Source of the DNA: Sperchopsis tessellata | Taxonomy: Eukaryota; Arthropoda; Insecta; Coleoptera; Hydrophilidae | DNA: 37,615 bases | Direction of reading: 5' to 3' | NCBI GenBank assembly: GCA_033557685.1 | Contig: JAWQRN010000119.1 | Location: 1 to 37,615, forward strand | Shown: positions 10,525-22,140 of the stretch, one piece after another | Layout: the number at the start of each line of letters is the position of its first letter | Numbering within the stretch: the first letter of the stretch is position 1 | Program-made: the position numbers and the translations under genes | The notes under the pieces: model-generated | The model's database searches: none | Told to the model about the DNA's origin: nothing | The model's input: only the letters and a program-made list of their open reading frames with translations

Positions 10525-11560
10525 GCTCTGAAAGAAAGCAGAACATATTAAAAAAATTCAGATGTCGCATGACCACATCATGTCTAGCACGTAACTTAGA
10601 GGAGAAATTAGTGTTACGTATTCTCAGTAGCAAATATTTTTCTTTGCAATTAGATGAAACAGTGGATGTTGGGAGTATGCTTCAGCTTTTGGCTTATGTA
10701 CGCTATATATGAGGAAAAAGTACACAACAATTTCTTCTTTTACTCATTACTGAAAACTCTACCAGAGAAGAGATATTTCGTGTAGTCAGTGCTTATATTA
10801 GAAGTTGATATAAACTGGAAAAGGTGTTAGGAGCTAATGGTGCACCTGCTATGTGTGCGGTAAGAAGTGGCATTGCTGTATATATAAAAGAGATTGGCTT
10901 TTTTGCATATGCTGGTTTTCGAGAGGAACGATTCTCCCACAAGTTTTTGATTGAGAAACACTTTTTCATGACTCAACAAACATTTTTTTCAATTTCAAAT
11001 GGCTTGTGTAAGTGGCACATCTCAGCAATATATTCAATATCTTAATCTTAACATGTCACTACAGGGTCGAAATATTTCATTATTTACTGTTGAGGATAAA
11101 AGATCATCTTTAATTAAGAAGACTGAACTGTGGTGCAGACGACAGAATTTCCGATAGTATGATTGATTCCCAACACTGGAGGATTTTTTGCCTCGTCGGA
11201 AGAAGGAATCTATAATGAATTCTTGAGAACATTTAAAACTCACATACAAATGTTGCAACAAAATTTGACGGGATACTTTCCAGAGCCTGACACATCTTGT
11301 GATTGTTATATGCTCACAGACATAGCTTCTGGCAAATCTTTGAGGCAATGTTTTGTGCAAAATCCCTGCAGATTTTCTGGATCCATGTTCAAGCTGAATA
11401 TCCAACATTATCCGAAAAACCATTAAAACACTTATCGCCATTTCCGACTATTTTTAACTGAAAATTTGATTTTTCAGATTTGGGTCAGATAAAGAGTAAA
11501 AAAGAAATCGATTTAATGTGGAAGATGACATACATCTGAAGATGTCTACAACTGAACCAG
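10525..11560 (+). pseudogene. hAT-family transposase, ZBED5-like, decayed
   Basis: The translation contains SSKYFSLQLDETVDVGSM near 10630-10680, the first catalytic aspartate region of ZBED5/FAM200-like hAT transposases. It continues with QLLAYVRYI, EEIFRVVSAYI and GANGAPAMCAVRSG near 10830-10870, the second aspartate region (usually TDGAPAM; here the aspartate is replaced by asparagine, NGAPAM). Further on come LQGRNISLFTVEDK near 11060 and an FPTLEDFL-like block near 11165, both typical of the C-terminal half. Stops and frame changes are frequent. The BED zinc finger and 5' terminus are missing, while the 3' terminus is present at 11866. The family acts by cut-and-paste DNA transposition; this copy cannot. 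Confidence 0.82.
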
Positions 11561-11819
11561 ATGTAGATACCTTGGCTGAAGATTTTAAATGGTATCATCA
11601 CTCAGATTGATGTTATTAAAACAGTTTGTGGTGATACTGTTTAAAATCTTTGACCTACAAGTATTTGATGTAATTCATATTAATAATAAAATGAACTAAA
11701 TTATTGTTCAAAGAATATTTCTTTTTTCAAATAAATATTTTCCTTTAAAATTTATGAAAGAAAACACTTAAATTAACTAACACTAAAGCTTCAACTTTAT
11801 CAGTGGTACTTATATATTT

Positions 11820-11866
11820 TACCTTCCTCCAGTGGCATGCGAATGCCATAAAAATGAGAAACGCTG
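11820..11866 (+). mobile_element. hAT 3' terminal region with 8-bp flank
   Basis: The segment ends ATGAGAAACGCTG, whose reverse complement CAGCGTTTCTCAT is a typical hAT terminal inverted repeat. The next eight bases, CCCTAGAT (11867-11874), would be the target duplication. I find no matching 8-mer at the left side, which fits loss of the 5' end. Confidence 0.65.
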
Positions 11867-11879
11867 CCCTAGATGATAC

Positions 11880-12960
11880 CCGACTTCAATTGTTAAAGTT
11901 ATAAAAGAGAAAATTTACGCACATAAAAAGTGGAAAACCCATCAAAATACCAGATTATCTGACATTTATATTTTACGTGGAAGATCAAAATATTTAATAC
12001 AGATGGATCATCGTAGTTATGTTAGTAAAATCGAAACTCATACAAGCAACAACTCCTAGTTGTTTTAGTCATACACAAAAATCAGGATTAACATTTTCTG
12101 ATGAAGAAGTTACAGCAGTAAAAGGTGAAGATATTTTGCCAACTTTTAACAATATTTGTTCTCAAGTGAATCTGCCACATCTGACTCCTGATATTGTTGA
12201 ATCACATTTGAAGGGGTTGAACGTTTAAGAATATTTTAGAATTGCAGAAAAGCTTTTATAGATCCACTATCTATCAAATTTTATTTATCACTGATTGATG
12301 GTGTTTATTCCCGGGTGTGGAAGACAGCGCATTTAGTATCTATTTATAAATCTGCCCAGTATCAATTTTGTCCACAAAGTTGAGGGTCAGTAGTGTACAA
12401 TATAGGAAAATATAAAATAGCATAAAATATTTCAGCACTAATAAACTCATTTTTGAATTATGGCAACTGCTTAAAAATTACATTTACACAGAATAAACAT
12501 CCAATTCATAGAATGTTTGGCATGAAAACACTTTCTTCAGTGCACAAAAGAAAATATTTGGGAGTCATTCTAGATAATAAGTTGATTTTTAATGAACAGA
12601 TAAATTATATAGTAAATAGAGGATTTAAAAATTTAGGTTTTATAATAAGGACTTGCTAAGACCTGACAAATTTACATTTTTTGAGATCCTTATATTTTGC
12701 TTGCATGTTCAGTATTTTAAAGTATGGATTGGTGGTGTGGAATGCACACTACAGTGTATTCTTGACACAAGTTCTAAAAAAGTTTGTACAAAATTAAATA
12801 AAGATTTCACAATGTTTTCATGAACTATGAACACTCTTAGCAGAGTTTAATATCATGCCACTTAGTGTACACTGTAAGCTCTCAGACATGGTTTATTTGT
12901 ATAAAATACAACTTGACACTACATTTCTTTGGTGTGCAGTCATATGCTATTAGATCTGAC
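11880..12960 (+). pseudogene. Non-LTR retrotransposon relic lacking the RT core
   Basis: The first part (11900-12230) reads as the endonuclease-RT linker of a CR1/jockey-type element: KEKIYAHKKWKTHQNTRL, then RGRSKYLIQ, then LTPDIVESHLKGLNV. A pre-palm block, SLIDGVYSRVWKTAHLVSIY, follows at about 12290-12350. From 12450 the sequence is already the thumb: RKYLGVILDNKLIFNEQINY, LGFIIRTC and KYGLVVWNAHYS. The whole palm, including motifs A, B and the catalytic FADD, is missing between about 12390 and 12440. This is an internal deletion of several hundred bases relative to intact relatives. Its 5' side abuts the hAT 3' flank. Confidence 0.78.
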
Positions 12961-13362
12961 TAATTGTGCGACTTGTGAATACATATAATGTGGAGTTTAT
13001 ACACTTTGAGTTTCTGTGGACCTGGCGAAATGTAAACATAATTTTATTCACGCTTTGTGTTAGATTTGAAACCCCGGTTTCATTTGCTTCTTTGGAGTCT
13101 CACTGGGATTGTTTAGTTTACTTTATAAGTGGTTAGTTGTTAAAATATATTGTTGAGTTTGATATATAATTATTTTTATTGAAAATTCTTATTTATAGTG
13201 TATAATTGACCATGTATTTTAAATGCAGACAACTTTTGCTTCGTTTTTGTAGACCACCTTTTTTTCGGAAATATGCTTTTGTTTTTAAAATATTTATAAA
13301 AGTGGAGTGATATCTTAATTTCAATGTAAAAATGTTGTGAGCAACTTTAATTTAGTAATTAG

Positions 13363-14357
13363 GTGATACTTTTTTGCATTAGTCCTGTAGTATTGCAAAT
13401 TCTGTATAAAGAAAACAATAAAATGTTGGACAAAAGAAATAAAGGAATGAAGTGTGTAGGTTGTCAAACAGTAATTATTCCGCACCTGGATTTCGGGATG
13501 CAATTTGAGGGTTCCTCATTGGAAATTAAGACTATTGACGATTGCACTCAGACTGATCTGATCCTGCTGAAATGGTTATGAAACCAAGAGCCAAACTGAA
13601 GAGTTGTGCATTACTGAACTAGAATTTGTTAGCGGTTCAGTAACAAGTAATATCAGGAAGTGAGTTCTGGTTTCTGAAATGACTGAGGGTTGGTGGGTGG
13701 GTATTGTGGTGGTTATAATGGAGGGAAATTATGGATGGTGAGGCTGCTACTATGGTTGCATAGATCTCAAACTGAGATTTTGGGGATCTGAGAAATAAAA
13801 AACTGGATGTTTGCTTCCACTTAATGCAGAGATTTATCAAAGTTTCTGCAATGTGAGCACCTAAAAAGTTATGAAATACTAAGCATTTTGAAACCAGATG
13901 TAATTTTTGAGCAGGTAGTGGAAAACTTGTTGGAGCTGCTAAATGAATATGGACAAAATGCTTATGCTATTATTGTGATGGGGTCGAGGAGTGTACAAAG
14001 GTCATCAGATAGATAGATTGTTCATGAAAGTATTAAAGGATGCAATTGATGTTTGCTTCAGGTTAAATCTTGTTTTTTTAATTCCTTACAGATAGGACTC
14101 CTAAATGATATTTTCAGATGAAATAATTGATGTAATGCCATTGTTTCAGTAACATGTTTGGGCCTTAATAGGGCTTTAACCCGTCAATTCTATACTTCAC
14201 ATGGATTATATTGTAATCAATACTATAAGAGGTTGGTGGATAGTCGTATTGCTAGTACAGTAACTGGTGTGTTAAGTGAAAATAATTCTATAGTGAGTGA
14301 GAATATACTGTGGTGTGCGGGGACTTTTCGATTTTTCTATTCAGACAGGAGTAAGTG
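13363..14357 (+). pseudogene. Retrotransposon ORF1 with SGNH-hydrolase-like domain, decayed
   Basis: An N-terminal stretch has a CVGCQTVI zinc-ligand-like pair and an acidic DDCTQTD motif (13456-13555). Out of frame further on comes SILKPDVIFEQVVENLLELL, then AYAIIVMGSRS (13880-13990), and then VFLIPYR with a following aspartate near 14070-14100. The end reads LTRQFYTSHGLYCNQYYKRL (about 14170-14235). The order K-P-----VVENL, a MGG-N-like block, vPYR-D and Y-xHGLxxN matches the SGNH (GDSL esterase-like) domain found in ORF1 of some CR1/L2-type retroelements. The histidine in SHGL would be the catalytic one. The N-terminal GDS block is not readable. Several frame breaks are present. The role of this domain in retrotransposition is not established. 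Confidence 0.62.
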
Positions 14358-15185
14358 ATTGTGTGCCTGCTTGTGTGGTGGGGTTAGGGTGGTGTTATAA
14401 AAATTAAAGTTTTATCTTTTGGTATCCAATAAATATTAAATATTTTTAATTTTACGAACCTTCTGGAACTATTTAAAATTTAGACCAAAAATTGTTATTG
14501 CAAGTGTTTTTCTTCTGCCATGCACTAACAACACTTGGTGGTCATGTCTCGCTACTACCATTAACCATGTGAGTAAGTGTTCTTTCTGTTGTTTGTTGGA
14601 ATATTTTTTGTACATCGGTAATGCCGCTCTACCTGAGAATATCCCGTAGCCATAAGTGTCACTGCCTTCAAGGGCTGTGCCTCTCTTCATTCTTGCAAGA
14701 AGTAATTAGTTTTGAGATCGTATATTTTGTGTAGTTTTATGATGTTACGTATTTTGCATTCCATACCTGCCCCGTGTAGTATCAAACCTGTTTATCGACT
14801 TGACTTTCATAGACCATATAGAGAGCTATATAGCAGTATGGGCAAATGCTAAACACGCTTTTCTACTTAATACTAATAGACACATTTAATGTGTGTCATA
14901 CTGTATTGTGTTTGTTAAAATTCACCAAAAATAATTACACTACAGAAGATGTTATTCAAATAAATGCAAGTACTACATAAAAATGGCTTAATTTTGACAG
15001 CTATCATGAAATGATTTTATTTACTATAGTTTTTCTAATTTTTCAAAAAACGTACAATGGACAAAGTAAGTAGCTCACAGAGTGCAGTTTTTAATTCTAA
15101 ACAAATTATCTATTTACCATTGTTTGCAGAAAATTAATTTTACATGGTAATTACTTATATTCCAAAATGGACTTTACGCCATGTA
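14358..15185. other. No recognisable gene
   Basis: AT-rich sequence. A 73-codon minus-strand frame at 14469-14690 is locally less AT-rich but matches no family I know. A small palindrome, GACACATTTAATGTGTGTC, sits near 14879. Confidence 0.45.
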
Positions 15186-15485
15186 GCCCCTCTATTTACA
15201 TGATAACTACAAGCAGGACTAAATCATTGGTAAAACCTAAAAAGGTATTTTGTCCTTTTAAATAACCTAAAATTTTCAGATGTATTGACATATGTTCATG
15301 CATGTTTAGGCGTAGTGTATTTAGCAAGGAAGTTATACTTTAGTGTCACACTGTTCTCTACCATGATTTAACTATAGCAGAAATATCTAAAATGCGGAAC
15401 GGTTTTTAGTTTTATATGGTCAGGTCTGGTACTCATGTCGCAATTTGACATAAGAAACAGGGTAACCGCATATAACAATAAACAA

Positions 15486-15514
15486 TTACTTAAACAAAAT
15501 TGTTGTTTAAGTAA
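15486..15514. repeat. 12-bp perfect-arm hairpin
   Basis: TTACTTAAACAA and TTGTTTAAGTAA separated by five bases, inside the TIR-bounded element. Confidence 0.8.
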
Positions 15515-16251
15515 GTAATGACTTTTCTCCAGACTTTGTGTAGAAGGATAAATTCGTGTTCATGCCAGTAGTAGGCGAAGAGACTGTTAACATATTTCCT
15601 TTATATGTATATATTTTCGATAATGACGTGGTATGGTGAGTAAGACAAACTTCAGGTGTAGAAGAACTTCCGTTCTCTCATCAGTAGTGGATTGCATCAG
15701 TGCACTACAAACTTTCCATGTTGGATGTGGGCAATTATAATTGTGGAAAATTTCAATGGTTGTATCTGAAGCAATAGAGTACAGCAACATAACATGTGCT
15801 ATGCTTATCATTTTTATACAAAATATTATGTGCTAATGCAAAAGCTGTGAAGATTATGGTGCAAATGGCGCTTTAGGTTTTTTTATGACTTCTAACTTAG
15901 GAGCTGAAAAAAGAGCAGAAATTCCAGTTTCTACATTTTCCATCAATCAGATGTTTACAATACAAGAAACAATTTTCTCTTCTGCAACAGGATTCATAGT
16001 AAAGAAAGTGATAGATGTCACAGTCTGTGCATGTCTAGCAAAAATACAATTGCCTGAACATTACTTAAAAAAGCAAAAATGAAGAATCACATGATTATCT
16101 ACAGAACACGTGTTCTTCATTTATTGTTTATTTGAATTACATTTGAATCAGTTAATATTAACTGGTAATTTTATAGACATATAGAATTAGCAGTATTTTT
16201 CAATATACATCTTACATACTATGTACTTGAATTTACTGTGTTATTTTCAAT

Positions 16252-16292
16252 AGTTTTGGTATTTGACATTTAATTTGTCAAATATCAAAACT
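16252..16292. repeat. 17-bp-arm hairpin
   Basis: AGTTTTGGTATTTGACA and TGTCAAATATCAAAACT pair with one mismatch across a seven-base loop, inside the same TIR-bounded element. Confidence 0.8.
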
Positions 16293-16511
16293 GTCAAGAA
16301 TAAATAAATAAATGAAGGACAATAAATTAGGCATTAATGGTGCAACCGGGGTGGTGATTTCCAATCACTAAGCTCTTTAATTGGACGTATATTTTCTGTG
16401 CATTTGTTCGAATTATAAAGCCGATGTCAGATGATACACTAAATCTACGTTCCCAATCTTAAATAACACCAATGAGGAGATCAGCATTTCATTTACTATG
16501 TAAATAGAGGG

Positions 16512-18019
16512 GCTATATATATTATTCACTTAAGCGTGAGCTTCATTAGTGCCTGACATGGATATATTGATGTTTTACATTGGTAAATTAAACCTGTTTA
16601 ATAATTCATGCAATGCCCTGCAACTTAACTGTCAATATTAACCATGGCTATGAAAAGACACACATGTTTAACTTTCTGTCTGCATGTTTTATACTTAGAG
16701 TGAGTGATATTTGAGATTAGAGGCTAGCCACAGCAAATTAGTTTTTTTGTACGTTCTAAAATTACTAAATGGGCAAGCTGTGGACCAGAATTTTTCAAAA
16801 ACTTGGTTCTGATTCTTTGAAAATGTTACGAAATTGAAAATTTTAACACATTCTTTTTGCATCATGAATTTTCCATTCCAGTTAAGGTCAAATTTATTTG
16901 AAATTATGTATATTAAAGAATTATCCCACAAGCTCTCCTAACCTTTTCAGAGCTCTTTTATGTTTTAAACAGACCTAATAATTTCGAGGCCCATTACATG
17001 TTTTTGTATTACAAGTTTTTCGTCTTCAAAATTTTTTTTTTTTTAAATGAAGCTATGCTTCAGTATAACAATTCTATTGAGATAAGGACAATGGCTTCTT
17101 ACCATCCTTAGAAACACCTGCGGGAGGTGTTTTTAAATATGTATATGAATTTCTGCATGTCTGTTAACTAGAAGTTAGAATTACTACATTCGAAGCGAAA
17201 AGTGGTAGCCAGTTTACATATTATAATGAATAATAGCTGACCATACATATTATAATTAAAAGACACATTGGTGAAACATATAATTTGTGGAATGTTTCCA
17301 GAAACATTTAATACATATATTATACTATAATCAGCACATACAAAATGATATATAAATAATATATAACTATCTAGTTTCTCTGCGTACCACTTGAAAGGTA
17401 TAGTTCAGACAAACCAAACTGGTTTAGTTATTTGTTCTTCCACTTACCCTTTGACTATACTACAGGGTCCACACTTTTATTTGACCTTCTGGCAAAATGG
17501 CAGACAACGATCCTTTGGGTAATTAACTTTTCACCAATTGTGACGAACAGTGTGGTCAACTAGAACTCAGCTTTTATAGTCTGGGTCCTTTTCTTATTCA
17601 ACTGGATCTGGCAATAGATCTCAGGACAAATCTCTATTTTGTAAGTCTTTTCATTTCACCCTTCTTGTATTCTCGTAGCATAATGCAGGAAGGGATTTTG
17701 TTCTCCCAACTAATAACCAAAGTTAGAATAAGCTGTCTAAACCCTATAAGCCCCAAGTACAAAATCATACAATAACATATAAAATATCCAGTAATATTGG
17801 CTGTAATGACAACACAATCGTCTTGACTCTTTCAGCTGTTAACATAACACAAATAACAAGCAATTTAAACCACAAATACGATCAACCTCAATAATCGCAC
17901 CTATATTTTTCCAAACGTTCACGAAACTTCTCCTAGCTTCCAGTACTTTCTGCTCTCTACTAATTCGGCTAGCTTTTAATAGTTAATGACTCAAAAAAAC
18001 AGCATATCAGATAGGTGCA
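16512..18019. other. No recognisable gene
   Basis: AT-rich sequence with a poly-T run near 17033. A somewhat GC-richer stretch at 17390-17960 has no open frame of note and no recognised repeat ends. The open frame at 16695-16931 (minus) is unsupported. Confidence 0.45.
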
Positions 18020-18027
18020 CTCACAAT

Positions 18028-18443
18028 TAGGCCTGGGCAATTGCCAAATTTCACAGTCTTTTATCGATTGTTGAAAAAATCGATTATACTTTTAATCGAT
18101 TATTTTTTAGATTAATCGAAACAAAATCCCAGCCCTAATTGACTAAGAGTTGCAAACAGATGCATATATATTTTTTAACTCCAAATGACTCATTAGTAAG
18201 TTTATGGCACATTTTTTTTTTATTGTCAAATGTTTTAAGTATCTTAAATACTTTGAAACTTATGGTACTAGGCGGGTGTATGATCAAATAATCGATAATC
18301 AAGTAAACGATAATAAAATAATAGATTTATCAAATATTCAATTAAACACATAATTGATTAATCAAATAACTGATTATTCAAATAATCTTTCATGAAATTT
18401 TCAATTATTTTTTAAAATTTATCTAAACAAAATGCTAGCCCTA
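18028..18443. mobile_element. Non-autonomous hAT-like element with ATCGAT-rich interior
   Basis: The left end starts TAGGCCTGGGCAATT and the right end, read inward on the minus strand, starts TAGGGCTAGCATTTT. The flanking 8-mers CTCACAAT (18020-18027) and CTCACAAG (18444-18451) agree at seven of eight bases, as a hAT target duplication should. Inside, a second pair of end-like sequences occurs, CCCAGCCCTA ending at about 18138 and TAGGCGGGTG at about 18271, each beside TAATCGATTATT-type repeats. The element therefore looks composite or internally duplicated. No transposase is encoded. Confidence 0.65.
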
Positions 18444-18451
18444 CTCACAAG

Positions 18452-20070
18452 GCAGATGTATACTGAACATCTGCACAGATCACCAATACAAAATTAATCG
18501 TAATCTAGACGAACATCTAAGTCACTGTTAATCTCATAAGAATATCTATTTATAGAAAATAACGGTACTATAATACGAAGCCATGTATAATGTCCGCACT
18601 GAAGAATACGCTGTGATCTGTCCTAAAGATAGAAACTTTTTTAAACGATATGATCTCTGAATAAAAAACAGCTCACAATCTAACTATAGCAGATACATAA
18701 AAGTGCAAACATATAAACTACAACACTATTTCTTGCTATACCATATTCGATAATAAAATAAACAAACATTTTTTAAATTTTTTTTCCTTTCAGTATATTT
18801 TGTTAAATATTAGTAACTTTAAATCTGATAGTTGGTTACTGATAGTTCTTTCGGGTCTATATTGGTTTTAAACATCACTTGTATTTGATATAGTTTTTAT
18901 GAGTTGTTTCACCTATTATGGCAAAAAAAGTTTTTGTTAAGGATAAATACTCTATGCCAATTTTAGAGGGTACATGGTTTCACCTGTTATGAATCCACTT
19001 GATCCCAGGTGGTCAGGTCAGGACGGTCAGGTACCAGTAATGTTTATACAAGTCTTATTACGAGTTTTAACATTTTGTAATATCAATTGTACATCGTAAA
19101 ACAAATATAAATAAGAAATACAATATCAATAAATAAGTTATTTACATAAATACTGCAATACATCCTTGTATTCAGTATTATTTGATCAATAGTGGTCACA
19201 CATTTTTAAAGCACGTGCTATTTACACATTTTATAAGGGCAATTTGTATAAATTTTGTTAGGCATACTATAAAAAACATCAATATAGTGATGTGAATTGT
19301 ATGCGACAAAAACGAACATCCTTAAGTTTATAGAAACAGCAAACTGACCACTATTATTATCATTATATTTCTGCACAGAATTTATTTTTGTGTAACAACA
19401 AAAATTTGTCAAACATCGTAACAGGCCAACTAGTTGTTTAGTGGATGAAATTCAAGCATAATTGAATTTTTCCCAAATTTGATTGTCCACATGGGTATCT
19501 CGGTTATCTTGAGAAAGAGGACAGGTTTAAATTCAGATTTTTTGTGTATTCCTCCTACATTCAGTTGTTTTTGCAAAAATTTCTTACTTCGTTGTTATTA
19601 CTTTATTTTTGGGTATTTTCAAAATCTGTTAATACTTTCCTGCAGCCACTTTTTGTTTTACAGCATTTGAAAATATCATAATTTGTTTCTTACTTTTCGT
19701 TTCCTATGGGACATCATCAAGTTGGTTTATTTTGACGCCATTTTTATCATTTTATATTGTAATTGCAGCTATATATCACACATAAAAATTCTGAGGGCTG
19801 TGTTTGTGGACCTTTAAGATGGTACATTAATTGTTGAAATATCTTTAAAAACTATGAAAACTGTAATATGAGGATTTATTACATTTCAAATAGAAATGCA
19901 ACAATGGTCATTCAGAGATTTCTCCAGGAATATCCTGAAAGACACCAATTTCACTAGAGTTATTTTCAAAAGCTAACGAAAATTTACCTGAATTTGTTTT
20001 ATTTTTCTTTTTTAGTAAAATATGGAGATAGAATTGGTGAACGAAATGAAGAAAATATTTTGAATGAGAT
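18452..20070. other. No recognisable gene
   Basis: AT-rich sequence. A short phrase GTTTCACCT(A/G)TTATG occurs twice (near 18907 and 18976) about 70 bases apart. Small open frames at 19218-19412 and 19479-19670 have no support. Confidence 0.45.
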
Positions 20071-20080
20071 AAGAACTATT

Positions 20081-20330
20081 TAGATTTAAAATACATCAAT
20101 GTAAGTAAGTTTTCCTAACTGTTTACTAGGAAATGCTGAAAAAAAAAACAAAATTATAAGGCATACAAAATTCAAGTCAGCCAATGACCATGGATAAATA
20201 GTTCTTAGATTTAAAATACATCAATGTATCTAAGTTTTCCTGGCTGTTTACTAGGAGATGCTGAAAAAAGAAACAAATTTATAAGGCATACAAAATTCAA
20301 GTCAGCCAATGACCATGGATATTCCTGTAT
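20081..20330. repeat. Tandem duplication, ~125-bp unit
   Basis: Unit 1 (20081-20205) and unit 2 (20206-about 20330) both contain TAGATTTAAAATACATCAAT, then CTGTTTACTAGGA, then AAGTCAGCCAATGACCATGG, with only scattered differences. The duplication lies immediately downstream, on the minus strand, of the RT relic and overlaps its last readable residues. Confidence 0.9.
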
Positions 20331-20995
20331 TCCTCATCAACATACACACCCAAAAACCTCAAAACCATACTTTTAACAATAAGGGGCACATCTATAGTAA
20401 TAGAAACCTCATACTCCTGTCGGGGCTTTCTGAAAGCTACGTATAATGTTTTCTCTACATTTAAAACCGTTGTTGTAACACCAGTCTAAAAATTTCTTTG
20501 CAGCCGCATTAGCTTTCATTTCTACTTCAACTGTAGTACTAGCTGTTCGAAACAATGAGGTGTCATCAATAAATAACCATTCGACCCTCTTCACTGGCTA
20601 AAAGCAGATCATTACAATAAATTAAAAACAACACCGACCCGAGAACACTACCCTGAAGAACATCCCTCTCTACATGTTACTCAGAAGAAAATTTATTTGC
20701 AATGTTACTACCATTTTTCTATTCGTGAGAAGATTGCATCCAGTTGATGCAATGCCTCTCACACCCATAGCGTTTAAGTTTTTCAGTAAAAGACTATGAT
20801 CAACCGTTCCAAAAGCTTTTGTAAGATCAAAATTAGGCCTAAGACCGTATCTCTTCCATCCATACTTCTCAAAATACACTCAAACAAAGCAATAGCAGCA
20901 GTACATGTAGAATGACCTGGTCTGAAACCATGATCTGATAATGTATTGTATTTAGAATGAAATTTGACTTTCCTCATTGGACAATATCTATTTAT
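20320..20995 (-). pseudogene. Non-LTR reverse transcriptase palm (3' part of split element)
   Basis: Minus-strand reading gives HGFRPGHSTCTAAIALFECI near 20940-20880, then FDLTKAFGTVDHSLLLKNLN (motif A, near 20830-20770). It continues with GVRGIAS and LTNRKMVVTLQ (near 20760-20700), a motif B region with stops near 20660, FIDDTSLFRTA (motif C, near 20565; the aspartate pair is retained) and FLDWCYNNGFK. It ends close to FLGVYVDEEYRN near 20340. The thumb is missing. The copy has several frameshifts. It lies in line with the ORF1 and endonuclease relics at 22260-24190 on the same strand and is best read as the RT of that same element, separated from them by the plus-strand insertion at 21115-22260. 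Confidence 0.82.
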
Positions 20996-21114
20996 ATACT
21001 ATACATTCATAAAATTACTTAATTTCTCATGCACACAATCAATACTATATACATCATTCTATTCTTCCTAAGATTCCTTAGCCATACCAGCTCCTCCCCT
21101 TTTACAGAGCTTTG

Positions 21115-22140
21115 ATTTGTTCCAGGTTTGACTATAGTTCCATTGTTTACGCTTCCATTTCCAAATCATATTTGCCTACACTTGACCCCATTAGTCACCG
21201 TGGTATCTGATTGGCAACTGGTGCTTTTATATCGAGTTCCGTCAGTAGCTTATATGTGGAAAGTGTTGACACACCACTGCAGTTTTGTCTAAACCTTTTA
21301 CTTCTACATTACACCAACCCAGTTGAAATACCTAATTAGATTCCGCCTAACAACCTCCTTCATTTACTAAATATTGACCTTCGCATCCAGATATTGTTTA
21401 AAAGACCTCCTTCAGCACCTCCTTGGCTAGTCAGGAAACCAACCATAATTTTAAACCGTAATAAATCTCCCAAGTCCATTACACCTACTATTACGTACAA
21501 TCAACTATTCAGAGAAATCACCAATACATATCAATTATATAAAATAATATATCCAGACGGTTCGAAATCCGATAATAACGTTGGCTTCGCTACCATTTAT
21601 TCTATCAAAATAAAATTGCCTAACATAAGCTCAATAGTCAATGCTGATATTATAGCCATACTCTCAGCCCTATCCTTGGTCTCTGTCTCTCGCTTTCGCA
21701 AATTCCTCATACCCTTTGACAGCTTAAGTGCCCTACTTTCAGTCAAAATACCTTTTCCAAAATCCTTTAATAACCCTTATACAAGACATATTTTCCTTGC
21801 AGCAACAACAAAAGGAAATCTTTATCTGGATTCTCGGCCACATCGACCTGGATTGTAATGAACGAGCAGATAAAGCCGCAAAATTTGCACCCACGAAAGG
21901 TCACTTACCTCCCAACTTCCGACATAAAAATCTTCTATATAGTAAAACTTAATGAATCTTGGCAGAACTATTGGTCTGTGACAGACAATAATGAACTGCA
22001 CGAAGTTAAGGATTCTGACTAGATTAAGAATAGGTCACTCTCACATTCGTACATCCTGAATAAACTTAACTTACCCCAATGCCCAGAATGTAATGATATG
22101 GTGTCTGTTAAACATATTTGAACTAAATCCCGAACACTTT
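21115..22140 (+). pseudogene. Non-LTR retrotransposon C-terminus with RNase H domain
   Basis: The 5' side begins with a post-RT block, FDYSSIVYASISKSYLPTLD (near 21130-21190), then HRG and LATGAF. A linker leads into RNase H with YPDGSKSDNNVGFATIY (first catalytic aspartate, near 21547-21600), NADIIAILSALSLV (glutamate position replaced by aspartate), PFDSLSALLSV (second aspartate) and, after a frame change, WILGHIDLDCNERADKAAKF (third aspartate region, near 21830-21890). A terminal PQCPECNDMVSVKHI block near 22075-22120 resembles the C-terminal zinc-knuckle-like CxxC...H motif of such elements. RNase H after the RT is typical of the I, R1-like and some jockey-related groups. The copy is 5'-truncated and lies inside a minus-strand element. 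Confidence 0.82.

Larger units (their letters stand above)
15186..16511. mobile_element. TIR-bounded element of 1.3 kb, family unknown
   Basis: The left end GCCCCTCTATTTACAT (15186-15201) is repeated in perfect inversion at the right end (16496-16511). Weaker similarity extends about 30 bases inward, including a shared TCATTGGT block. TA lies immediately outside both ends, consistent with a TA target duplication. Two small open frames inside (15587-15811 minus, 15885-16082 plus) resemble no transposase I can identify, so the copy is probably non-autonomous. The 16-bp match over 1.3 kb is unlikely by chance, but the element class is uncertain. Confidence 0.55.

Noticed and set aside
14469..14690. 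73-codon minus-strand frame with balanced composition
   Set aside because: I could not match it to any family, and no start, splice or neighbour evidence supports it.
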